Source: an uncultured Bacteroidales bacterium
GTDB lineage: Bacteria; Bacteroidota; Bacteroidia; Bacteroidales; JAUNSR01
Direction: 5' to 3'
Assembly: GCA_947074165.1 (NCBI GenBank)
Contig: CAMTOT010000013.1
Location: forward strand, 1 to 18,782
DNA: 18,782 bases
Shown: positions 1 through 7,611 of the stretch, piece by piece
Layout of the letters: each line of letters begins with the position of its first letter
Numbering within the stretch: position 1 is the stretch's first letter
The notes under the pieces: generated by a model
Database searches by the model: none
The model's input: the letters and a program-made list of their open reading frames with translations, nothing else
Told to the model about the DNA's origin: nothing
Program-made: the position numbers and the translations under genes

Positions 1-11
1 GATTAAATTTG

Positions 12-19
12 TATATTTG
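12..19 (+). promoter_or_regulatory. Candidate -7 element of the parC promoter
   Basis: TATATTTG matches the Bacteroidetes -7 consensus TAnnTTTG exactly. The partner -33 TTTG would lie upstream of base 1, so only half of the promoter can be seen. A start near base 25 would leave a leader of about 130 bases before parC. I saw no convincing hairpin in that leader, only an upstream ATG frame of seven codons. In DNA this AT-rich an 8-base match with two free positions can occur by chance. Confidence 0.35.
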
Positions 20-155
20 TGAGGTATATGATACTTATAATTATGAATTAAGGCTTTATTACTGAGTTTTTTCCAACTTTATGCTTATTAAAAAAGCTAA
101 GTGCCTTACATCTTACTCACATTTTTAGGAATCTGTTAACAGCAAAGTTATATCT

Positions 156-2858
156 ATGAGCAATATTGATGATTTAGAGCCAATTGACGAACTTAATGAA
201 CTCCCCGACAACGGTGTTGATAATATCACAGACGCAGAGAGCGAAGAAACGGAGTCACACTCTTCCTACAAGGTTTCGTCAGGCGAGAATATAAAACATC
301 ATCTTTCAGGCATGTATCAGAACTGGTTTCTTGATTATGCCTCTTATGTAATCCTTGAACGTGCCGTACCACATGTTACTGACGGTCTGAAACCAGTACA
401 ACGTCGTATCCTTCATGCAATGAAATGTCTTGATGACGGTCGCTACAATAAAGTCGCGAACATCATCGGTCATACGATGCAGTATCACCCTCACGGTGAT
501 GCGTCTATCGGTGATGCACTGGTGGGTTTGGGACAGAAAGATCTCCTTGTAGACTGCCAGGGTAACTGGGGTAATATACTTACAGGTGACGGAGCCGCGG
601 CTCCTCGTTACATCGAGGCAAGACTTTCAAAGTTTGCTCTTGAGGTGCTGTTCAATCCTAAAACAACCAACTGGAAACTTTCTTATGACGGTAGAAATAA
701 AGAGCCTATTACTCTACCTGTAAAATATCCTCTTCTACTTGCTCAGGGAGTGGAGGGTATCGCCGTAGGGTTATCTTCAAAGATTCTGCCTCATAATTTC
801 AATGAGATTCTTGATGCCGCGGTTGCTTATCTTCGTGATGAAGAGTTTACAATTTACCCGGATTTCCTTACAAAAGGACTTATTGATGTTTCTAAATACA
901 ATGACGGTGAGCGTGGCGGCTCTGTAAAGGTGCGCGCGCGCATTGAAAAAAGAGACAATAAAACTCTTGTTATTTCTGATTTACCTTATGGAAGAACTAC
1001 CTCATCTTTAATTGATTCTATACTTAAAGCTAATGATAAAGGCAAAATAAAAATACGCAAGGTTGATGACAATACATCAAGTGACGTGGAGATTATGGTG
1101 CATCTTGCTCCGGGGGTGTCGTCAGATAAAACAATTGATGCTCTTTATGCGTTTACAGACTGTGAGGTGAGCATATCGCCTAACTGCTGTATTATTGAAG
1201 AAAATAAGCCTTATTTCAAGAGGGTAAGTGATGTGCTTAAAGACAGTGTGGATAATACGCTGCAATTGCTTAAGCTTGAACTCAACATTCAGAAACATGA
1301 ACTGCAGGAGCAACTTACATTCTCTTCTCTTGAAAAGATTTTTATTGAGGAACGTATATATAAAGATAAAGAGTTTGAAAACAGTAAGTCGCTTGATGAA
1401 GCTGTAAGACATATAGATAAACGACTTTCACCGTTTAAACCTCAGTTTATCCGCGAGATAACAGATGAGGATATCAAACGACTGATGGAGATTAAGATGG
1501 GACGAATCCTGAAGTTCAACAAGGATAAAGCGGATGAACTTATCGCGCGTATTCTTGAACAAATCAAGGAGATAGAGGCGCATCTTGGCAATATAGTGGG
1601 ATATACCATAGATTGGTATGAACACCTTAAAAGTAAATACGGTAAAAACTTCCCGCGTAAAACGGAAATACGCAACTTTGATACTATTGATTCAGCCAAG
1701 GTGGTTGAAGCCAATGAGAAGTTGTACATCAACAGAGAGGAAGGCTTTATAGGAACAGATCTTAAAAAAGACGAGTTTGTATGTAACTGTTCGGATATCG
1801 ATGATATAATCATATTCTATAAAGACGGACGCTACAAGATTGTGAAAGTGTCTGACAAGATGTTTGTTGGCAAGAATGTGATTTATGTAAACGTATTCCG
1901 TAAAAATGATACGCGTACTATTTATAACGTCGTGTATAAAGACGGCAAAGAGGGGCTTCATTATATAAAACGTTTTGCCGTGACAGGAATTACAAGAGAT
2001 AAAGAGTATGATGTGACTCAGGGTAAACCTGGTTCAAGGATTGTGCACTTTACATCTAATCCGAATGGTGAAACTGACATACTCAGAGTTACGTTTAAAC
2101 CGAAGCCAAGAATAAAACAAATATTCATGGATAAAGACTTTGCTGAAATAGCTATAAAGGGTCGTGCGTCTATGGGTAATATACTTACTAAAAATGAGAT
2201 ACATCGAATCGTCCTTAAAGAAAAAGGTGGTTCGACTCTCGGTGGACGTAAGGTGTGGTTTGATTGGGATGTTAATCGTCTTAATTATGACGGCAGAGGA
2301 GAACTGCTTGGGGAATTCAACAGTGGTGAGTATATTCTTGTTATACTTAAAACCGGAGAGTTTTATCTGACAAACTTTGATGCAGGCAATCACTATGAAG
2401 ATAATATTCTTAGAATTGAGAAGTATGATCCTCATAAGATATGGTCGGCGGCATTGTTTGACGCAGATCAAAAATATCCTTATCTGAAAAGATTTAAATT
2501 TGAGGCAACATCAAGAAAGCAAAACTATCTTGGTGATAATCCTAAATCTTCGCTCTTCCTGCTTACAGATACACCTTTTGCGCGTATTGAAGTTAAGTTT
2601 GGAGGAAATGACAGTTTCAGAGAGCCTCTTATCATTGAATGTGAAGAATTTATCGGTGAGAAAAGTTTTAAAGCAAGAGGTAAACGAATTACGACATATA
2701 CCTTTGGTGAGATAAAAGAACTTGATCCTGTACGCTTCATTTCAGGGGAGGAGCTTGAGCCTAAACAGATTGTGGAAGAATCGGACGAAAAAGATGAGGA
2801 GCAGGTTTCTCATAAGGATGTATTGGATGAGCTTACCGGACAAGGGAAACTTTTTTAA
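156..2858 (+). CDS. parC: DNA topoisomerase IV subunit A (ParC)
   Basis: This is the DNA-cleaving and rejoining subunit of a type IIA topoisomerase. With ParE it decatenates and relaxes chromosomes in the cytoplasm. The 900 residues start with an acidic, poorly conserved stretch (1-45). The breakage-reunion domain follows: DGLKPVQRR at 76-84, HPHGD at 111-115, and catalytic Tyr152 in AAPRYIEARLS. GIAVGLSSK near 201-209 matches the conserved GIAVG segment of GyrA/ParC. A helical tower/coiled-coil region spans about 375-510 and a beta-pinwheel C-terminal domain runs from about 540, with KGRASMGN near 668. The YASYVILERAVPHVTDG segment and the length fit Bacteroidetes ParC better than GyrA (about 840 residues, SYIDYSMSVI type). 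The position equivalent to E. coli GyrA Ser83 is Ala116, and the Asp87 equivalent is Asp120. The ATG at 156 is the first in frame. The acidic C-terminal tail (about 860-890) is typical of poorly conserved ends. parE is not in the window. Confidence 0.95.
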   Translation: MSNIDDLEPIDELNELPDNGVDNITDAESEETESHSSYKVSSGENIKHHLSGMYQNWFLDYASYVILERAVPHVTDGLKPVQRRILHAMKCLDDGRYNKVANIIGHTMQYHPHGDASIGDALVGLGQKDLLVDCQGNWGNILTGDGAAAPRYIEARLSKFALEVLFNPKTTNWKLSYDGRNKEPITLPVKYPLLLAQGVEGIAVGLSSKILPHNFNEILDAAVAYLRDEEFTIYPDFLTKGLIDVSKYNDGERGGSVKVRARIEKRDNKTLVISDLPYGRTTSSLIDSILKANDKGKIKIRKVDDNTSSDVEIMVHLAPGVSSDKTIDALYAFTDCEVSISPNCCIIEENKPYFKRVSDVLKDSVDNTLQLLKLELNIQKHELQEQLTFSSLEKIFIEERIYKDKEFENSKSLDEAVRHIDKRLSPFKPQFIREITDEDIKRLMEIKMGRILKFNKDKADELIARILEQIKEIEAHLGNIVGYTIDWYEHLKSKYGKNFPRKTEIRNFDTIDSAKVVEANEKLYINREEGFIGTDLKKDEFVCNCSDIDDIIIFYKDGRYKIVKVSDKMFVGKNVIYVNVFRKNDTRTIYNVVYKDGKEGLHYIKRFAVTGITRDKEYDVTQGKPGSRIVHFTSNPNGETDILRVTFKPKPRIKQIFMDKDFAEIAIKGRASMGNILTKNEIHRIVLKEKGGSTLGGRKVWFDWDVNRLNYDGRGELLGEFNSGEYILVILKTGEFYLTNFDAGNHYEDNILRIEKYDPHKIWSAALFDADQKYPYLKRFKFEATSRKQNYLGDNPKSSLFLLTDTPFARIEVKFGGNDSFREPLIIECEEFIGEKSFKARGKRITTYTFGEIKELDPVRFISGEELEPKQIVEESDEKDEEQVSHKDVLDELTGQGKLF

Positions 2859-2871
2859 AAACATTGAACTT

Positions 2872-3723
2872 ATGCGCAAAAAAATATTATTTGTTTTAAT
2901 CTTGTTTATGCAGGGAGTGGTAATACTTTTTGCGCAGAACGATTCACTTTACAATCAAACCGGGAGCAAGCAACAATATGAAGTTTGCGAGTTCAGGCCG
3001 GTTACTCAATCGCTGCTTGTTGGTATAGGTGGAGCTAATATGCTGGATACGTATCTTAGCCCTCTTGATTATTCAGGATTGAGTCTGGCTTTACGAACAG
3101 AAAGAGAGAAGGTCTCAAAATATAGTGCAAACAGACTGAACAGGCATATATTTGATGTATTGTTTTTAAGTACTGATAACGTTTCTGGAAATGGGATACA
3201 AGTAGCCGGATTAATCAACTACTCATACTCCATGCTTTGGCAAAAGGAGCTTTTTGGAGCTTTGACCATTGGAGGCGGTCCGCTTGCAGGATTTGATCTT
3301 GGGTTTATATACAATATGCGCAATGGTAATAATCCGGCATCAGCAATTGCTAACATTTATCTTGGTGGAGCGGCCCTCGTAAAATACAGATTTAATATTG
3401 ATAAGCTTACACGTAGATCTTTCTTTATCAATTTACACTGGGATTTGCCGGTCGTTAAGACATTTTTTTGTCCTAATTACGGACAATCCTATTATGAGAT
3501 ATTTTCATTAGGAAACACGGATAATACAGTCCATTTCGGATCTTTCAACAAAGGATTTGATTCGGATCTTAATTTGTCGGTCGACGTACCGATGTTTAAT
3601 GGCTATCTTAAACTTGGCGTATATAATAAAGTACGTAATATGGAAGCCAATTCATTAAAACGGAGAATAATTAGCACTGACTTTATGATTGGTTATTCCC
3701 GCCGCCTTGTTCTTGTTAAATAA
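2872..3723 (+). CDS. Secreted beta-rich protein, probably DUF3316 family
   Basis: The function is unknown. The 283-residue product starts with a signal peptide (MRKKILFVLILFMQGVVILFA, cleavage likely after Ala21 before QND). The remainder is rich in alternating aromatic and small residues with many glycines, including LLVGIGGANMLDTYLSPLDY, GALTIGGGPLAGFDLG and a C-terminal FMIGYSRRLVLVK strand. This fits a small outer-membrane beta-barrel or a periplasmic beta protein. From memory it resembles the Bacteroidetes family DUF3316 (secreted, about 240-290 residues); I could not check this. The reading frame stays open upstream to 2722, overlapping parC, but the ATG at 2872 sits immediately before the signal peptide and 13 bases after the parC stop, so it is chosen as the start. 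The spacing suggests co-transcription with parC and with the S41 protease downstream. Confidence 0.75.
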   Translation: MRKKILFVLILFMQGVVILFAQNDSLYNQTGSKQQYEVCEFRPVTQSLLVGIGGANMLDTYLSPLDYSGLSLALRTEREKVSKYSANRLNRHIFDVLFLSTDNVSGNGIQVAGLINYSYSMLWQKELFGALTIGGGPLAGFDLGFIYNMRNGNNPASAIANIYLGGAALVKYRFNIDKLTRRSFFINLHWDLPVVKTFFCPNYGQSYYEIFSLGNTDNTVHFGSFNKGFDSDLNLSVDVPMFNGYLKLGVYNKVRNMEANSLKRRIISTDFMIGYSRRLVLVK

Positions 3724-3736
3724 ACCTTTTGATTAG

Positions 3737-4732
3737 ATGAAAAAATTATTTATTTATATAATCTCAATTTTTGCTCTGTGCAGCTGCGTCAAGGAAGAAC
3801 AGTTTGACAATACTGCGAGAGGAAATTTTGAGGCATGCTGGAAAATAATAAATGAGCGTTACTGCTTTTTTGAATATAAAGATATTGACTGGCAGGATAT
3901 TTATTATAAATATGAGCAGAAGATAGAATCACCAATGAGAGCTGATTCGTTATTTAGCGTGCTAAATCAAATGCTCTGCGAGCTTAAAGACGGACATGTA
4001 AATATATATTCGTCATTTGATGTTGGAAGGTATTGGGATTGGTTTGAAAATTACCCAAATAATTTTGACAGTTCAATACAAAAAAATTATATCGGCACTA
4101 ATTATAAGATAGCGGGTGGCATGAAATATACTATACTACCTGACAGTGTTGGTTATATATATTACGGATCTTTTGAATCAGGCCCTAGCGATACTAATCT
4201 GGATAACATTTTCAGATATTTCAGCGAATGTAAGGGACTGATTATTGACATACGAGACAATGGAGGTGGTACACTTAGCTTTGTAGAGCGTATCGTGGGA
4301 AGATTTATTACAGAGAGGATTTGCGCAGGCTATATACAGCATAAAACAGGAAAAGGACATAACGACTTCTCTTCTCTTCATCCTTTCTATTTCGATCCGT
4401 CAAACAGAATTAAATGGTTTAAACCTATTGCGGTACTTACCAACAGACATACTTACAGTGCAGCCAATAACTTTGCAAGCGTTATGCAAAGTATTCCTCA
4501 CGCAAAACTTTTTGGTGACCGCACGGGTGGAGGATGCGGACTGCCATTCTCTTCAGAGCTACCTGTTGGGTGGTCTATCAGATTCTCAGCATCTCCGATT
4601 TATGATATAAATAAGAATCTTACCGAATTTGGTATTGATCCGGATTTTAATGTACAGATGTCTGAATCTGGCATGATGGGTGGAAAAGATGATATTATTG
4701 ATGCTGCAATAGGTTATATATTGCAGCAATAA
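3737..4732 (+). CDS. S41-family peptidase, lipoprotein
   Basis: This is an exported serine protease of the C-terminal-processing/tricorn family. A lipoprotein signal ends at ALCSC, so the mature protein would be acylated at Cys17. The S41 fold is visible as LKDGHV (83-88, His87), LIIDIRDNGGG (168-178) and NRHTYSAANNFASVMQ, where Ser241 is the likely nucleophile. DRTGGG (261-266) and NLTEFGIDPDFNV near 294-306 follow; in tricorn-type enzymes a Glu at that point completes the catalytic set. The Ser-x(3)-Lys spacing of CtpA-type enzymes is absent, so the tricorn-like His/Ser/Glu arrangement is more likely. I see no PDZ domain, and at 331 residues the protein is shorter than CtpA homologues. The residues after the lipid Cys (VKEE) resemble a Bacteroidetes surface-export signal. 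The gene lies 13 bases behind the DUF3316-like gene and converges on the glycosyltransferase operon. The substrate is unknown. Confidence 0.88.
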   Translation: MKKLFIYIISIFALCSCVKEEQFDNTARGNFEACWKIINERYCFFEYKDIDWQDIYYKYEQKIESPMRADSLFSVLNQMLCELKDGHVNIYSSFDVGRYWDWFENYPNNFDSSIQKNYIGTNYKIAGGMKYTILPDSVGYIYYGSFESGPSDTNLDNIFRYFSECKGLIIDIRDNGGGTLSFVERIVGRFITERICAGYIQHKTGKGHNDFSSLHPFYFDPSNRIKWFKPIAVLTNRHTYSAANNFASVMQSIPHAKLFGDRTGGGCGLPFSSELPVGWSIRFSASPIYDINKNLTEFGIDPDFNVQMSESGMMGGKDDIIDAAIGYILQQ

Positions 4733-4747
4733 TCAAGTTGCAAATAA

Positions 4748-5767
4748 TTAAATCTGCTCAATACTTTGCAGATATTTATTTACAAATGTCTTCTTGTCAT
4801 AATCTGTATTAGATATTAATATAGCACCGTATAAATCGCCAGCTGCAACAGACCATAGTGCCCTAAACTTCCTAAGACTTAAAGATGTGTTAAGCAGATG
4901 AGCTATAAGCTTAGGCTTAGACAGTTTAATTTTCTTTGTGTGATTGATAATAATACGTCTTTGAGTATCATCAAACAGTGGGTATATAAGTAAGCTGTTG
5001 AGACGAAGCCATCTCGAAACGAAATAGCTTATATAGATATGATCGACCATATCCTTTTGCGCCTGCTCCAGAAATGAAAATATTACATCAAAATAATCTG
5101 CTATTTTCTTATAACTAACTTTAGATCTGACAAAGGAATCGCAGTTATCACGATATAGGTATAATCCTTTATCAGAAACCATAATAGCTGAGATTGATTT
5201 TAAAATCTGCCTGTTAGCGTCAACGTCTTCGTATCTGATATTTTCTCTAAAATGAAACTCCTTTAATCTGGATTTTCGTATTATCTTATCACATACAGAG
5301 AATGAAACTTTATAAGTAAGGTACTCTTTATATATATCTTTTTTGTCTTCTACCAGACGAGCCTGTGGTATTACGCAATCTTCATTATCAGAAGTCCATC
5401 TAAAAACTATAGGAAATACTACACAATCAATATTCTCATTATCTATAAAGTATTGCATATTCTGGCTATATGTACCCGGAGCAATTTTATCATCTCCATC
5501 AACAAAGGTAACAAAGTCACCTGTAGCACATTCAAACGCTTCATTACGACAATACCCGACTCCTTTATTTGGATGTGATATAAGCTTTATGAAACCATCC
5601 TTCTCATAGACAGAAAGAATATCATGTGTTTTATCCACACTACCGTCATCTACAACAATAATCTCTTTATCAATATAATCCTGGCAGATTATCGAGTCTA
5701 TACATTCAGCTATATACTTTTCAAGATTATAAGCAGTTACAATCACCGTCAATTTACAATTCTTCAT
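4748..5767 (-). CDS. GT2-family glycosyltransferase
   Basis: This inverting glycosyltransferase with a GT-A fold would transfer a sugar from a nucleotide-sugar donor to a growing glycan on the cytoplasmic side of the inner membrane. The N-terminus has the family signature LTVIVTAYNLEKYI (6-19). IIVVDDGSVDKT (36-47), the DXD-type metal-binding VDGDD (89-93) and the probable catalytic base region RYEDVDA (Glu180/Asp181) follow. The C-terminal third (about 220-339) is helical and basic, suited to membrane or acceptor contact, with no clear membrane-spanning segment. The 339-residue length is typical. It is the last gene of the four-gene glycosyltransferase set, 22 bases after the preceding stop. 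Donor and acceptor sugars cannot be predicted. Confidence 0.9.
   Translation of the reverse strand: MKNCKLTVIVTAYNLEKYIAECIDSIICQDYIDKEIIVVDDGSVDKTHDILSVYEKDGFIKLISHPNKGVGYCRNEAFECATGDFVTFVDGDDKIAPGTYSQNMQYFIDNENIDCVVFPIVFRWTSDNEDCVIPQARLVEDKKDIYKEYLTYKVSFSVCDKIIRKSRLKEFHFRENIRYEDVDANRQILKSISAIMVSDKGLYLYRDNCDSFVRSKVSYKKIADYFDVIFSFLEQAQKDMVDHIYISYFVSRWLRLNSLLIYPLFDDTQRRIIINHTKKIKLSKPKLIAHLLNTSLSLRKFRALWSVAAGDLYGAILISNTDYDKKTFVNKYLQSIEQI
4752..4773. terminator. Weak candidate bidirectional terminator between convergent genes
   Basis: ATCTGC (4752-4757) pairs with GCAGAT (4768-4773) around a 10-base loop. The hairpin lies in the last codons of the minus-strand glycosyltransferase. Read on the minus strand it is followed by TTTAATTATTT; read on the plus strand it lies 19 bases after the S41 stop and is followed by ATTTATTT. 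Only 15 bases separate the two convergent genes, so a shared terminator is expected here. The stem is only six pairs, so the call is weak. Confidence 0.3.
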
Positions 5768-5789
5768 TATCCTGAGATATTTTAAATGG

Positions 5790-6770
5790 TTATAATTTCC
5801 CTTGCATCTTATATCTATAGAGATTGAGCATACCTAATGCTGATGACACTCCGAAAAGAGAGATTATTTTCTTCTCTCTTCGATGCAGCTTAGTACGTAA
5901 GGCCGGATATGCAATAAGAATTCTACGTATCATCTTCATATCCTTAATTGCATTATCAAAACGGTTTTTTGAAAAAGATTCAAATGCTACCCTAATCTTG
6001 ACGAAAGCAATTTCTTGTGATAAATAATCAGACAAACCATTTCTATCAAGAAAGTCTTCAATCCACAACGGATACTTACGAAGATCATTAAATTTTTTAT
6101 CAGAAATAATCTTATTATTTGAAAGAGAGTCAGAATGTACATTAAATTTAATGACCGGAGAACTGCTCCATACAACCTTCTTAGAATAACACATCAACTG
6201 AGTAGTTAATATTGTATCTTCTGTCATCATTATATCAGGATCACAGGCTATTTCATTATCCAGATACAGAGAACGCTTATGCAGATATATCCAGGAAGCC
6301 CAATATGCATCTCTGTAACAAATATTTTTAAAATATTCTATTCCGGACATCTCATTAAACGGAAGAGTATTGGAATGAAACATGTCACCTTGTTCTGGTT
6401 GAAAATAAAATGGAGATACTATTATATCGGCATCTGTTTTCTCTGCTATTTCTACGCGCTTTAGGATAGCATCAGGCAAAAGAATATCATCACAATCCAT
6501 ATTCTGAATATACTTACCTGTCGCAATCCGCACTCCGTCACGGCGCGCGAACTGAGTTCCCTGATTTAACTTATTTATAACCTTAATCCGTTCATCAGAC
6601 TGTGCATATCTTTCTATTATAGATGGGGTTGAATCGGTACAACCGTCATTAACGAGTATAACTTCCAGATTGTTATACGATTGAGACAATACGCTTAACA
6701 GTGTCTTTTCAAAATATTTATAACTATTATATACCGGTATTACGACAGATACCAATGGAGCCATATCCAT
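5790..6770 (-). CDS. GT2-family glycosyltransferase
   Basis: This is a second GT-A inverting glycosyltransferase of 326 residues. Motifs are PLVSVVIPVYNSYKYFEKT from residue 5, VILVNDGCTDST (37-48), the metal site NMDCDD (90-95), and MTEDT with Glu184/Asp185 as the likely catalytic base pair. The frame is open upstream to 6803, but the extra 11 residues (MFLIIIFKIRD) are not family-like. The ATG at 6770 (MDMAPLVS) places the conserved core at the usual distance from the N-terminus; a further ATG at 6764 is an alternative. The C-terminus ends in basic residues (about 290-326), often seen in membrane-associated enzymes of this type. It is 80 bases downstream of the WcaE-like gene, the widest gap in the set, so an internal start of transcription is possible, although I found no good promoter there. 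Confidence 0.88.
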   Translation of the reverse strand: MDMAPLVSVVIPVYNSYKYFEKTLLSVLSQSYNNLEVILVNDGCTDSTPSIIERYAQSDERIKVINKLNQGTQFARRDGVRIATGKYIQNMDCDDILLPDAILKRVEIAEKTDADIIVSPFYFQPEQGDMFHSNTLPFNEMSGIEYFKNICYRDAYWASWIYLHKRSLYLDNEIACDPDIMMTEDTILTTQLMCYSKKVVWSSSPVIKFNVHSDSLSNNKIISDKKFNDLRKYPLWIEDFLDRNGLSDYLSQEIAFVKIRVAFESFSKNRFDNAIKDMKMIRRILIAYPALRTKLHRREKKIISLFGVSSALGMLNLYRYKMQGKL

Positions 6771-6850
6771 ATCTCTAATTTTAAATATTATTATTAGAAA
6801 CAAGCTCAGCCAATCTTTTGTTTGACTATAAAGGATATAGTATTAAAAAT

Positions 6851-7603
6851 TTAAGATTTTAATCCCGATATTTTTGCAATAAAGAAACGAAATGCAAACC
6901 ACCCGTGAAGGAATATTACCTGTAAAGCGCCATAATTCTTTTTCATTATTTCATAACGTTCCTTTAAAGACGCTTTTCTGTTGGCTGTAGTCATACCTTC
7001 TGATAAATAATCAGACACAACAATGCCCGAATTATATATATTCTTAGCTTTACGTATGCATTTTATACACCAGTCATAGTCTGAAGAGAATCTGTATTTT
7101 AGATCATAAGGTTGCGTAATATCTCTTTTGACAATAAAAGACTGATGACAAACAAGCATTCCCATTTTAAAGCTTGACAGCTTAAGTTTATCCGGAGCAT
7201 GTAGGCGCCTCATCTGAATAAACCTCCCGGTATTATCCACTATTGCCGTTTCGCCGTATATAATATCGGGCAAAGATGGCATTTGAGATATTCGCTCCGA
7301 AATATCATTTGAGAATGTATCAAAGTGTATTGTGTCTCCTGCGTTTAGAAACCACACATATTCTCCGGTGGCAGCCTTTAATCCTTTATTCATAGCATCA
7401 TATATCCCGGAATCCTTTTCAGAAACAAAATAGCTTATATACGACTTATAGACATCAACTATCTCCTGAGTTCCATCAGTAGATCCGCCATCAATAATTA
7501 TATATTCTATATGTTCACGTTGAGATATAACGCTTCTTATAGTTCGTTCAAGTGTATCGACCGCATTATAGGTAACGGTAATAATAGAGAATAAAGGCTT
7601 CAT
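6851..7603 (-). CDS. GT2-family glycosyltransferase, WcaE-like
   Basis: This short (250-residue) GT-A glycosyltransferase opens with PLFSIITVTYNAVDTLERT. It carries YIIIDGGSTDGTQEI (34-48), EKDSGIYDAMNKG (62-74), FLNAGD (85-90) in the DXD position, GMLVCHQSFIVKR (148-160) and SSDYDWCIKC (173-182). The SGIYDAMNKGL.AATG block with NAGD rather than DXD is typical of the WcaE-like branch that works on exopolysaccharide and O-glycan side chains, so the change is a family trait rather than a defect. The C-terminus carries a hydrophobic patch (about 227-245) that may touch the membrane. It starts 8 bases after the stop of the GT4-type gene, so the two are very probably co-transcribed. Confidence 0.9.
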   Translation of the reverse strand: MKPLFSIITVTYNAVDTLERTIRSVISQREHIEYIIIDGGSTDGTQEIVDVYKSYISYFVSEKDSGIYDAMNKGLKAATGEYVWFLNAGDTIHFDTFSNDISERISQMPSLPDIIYGETAIVDNTGRFIQMRRLHAPDKLKLSSFKMGMLVCHQSFIVKRDITQPYDLKYRFSSDYDWCIKCIRKAKNIYNSGIVVSDYLSEGMTTANRKASLKERYEIMKKNYGALQVIFLHGWFAFRFFIAKISGLKS

Positions 7604-7611
7604 AGAAATAA

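Noticed and set aside
2034..2471. Open frame of 145 codons on the minus strand inside parC
   Set aside because: It is antisense to the conserved ParC C-terminal domain and its translation shows no domain or signal sequence; it is a by-product of codon use.
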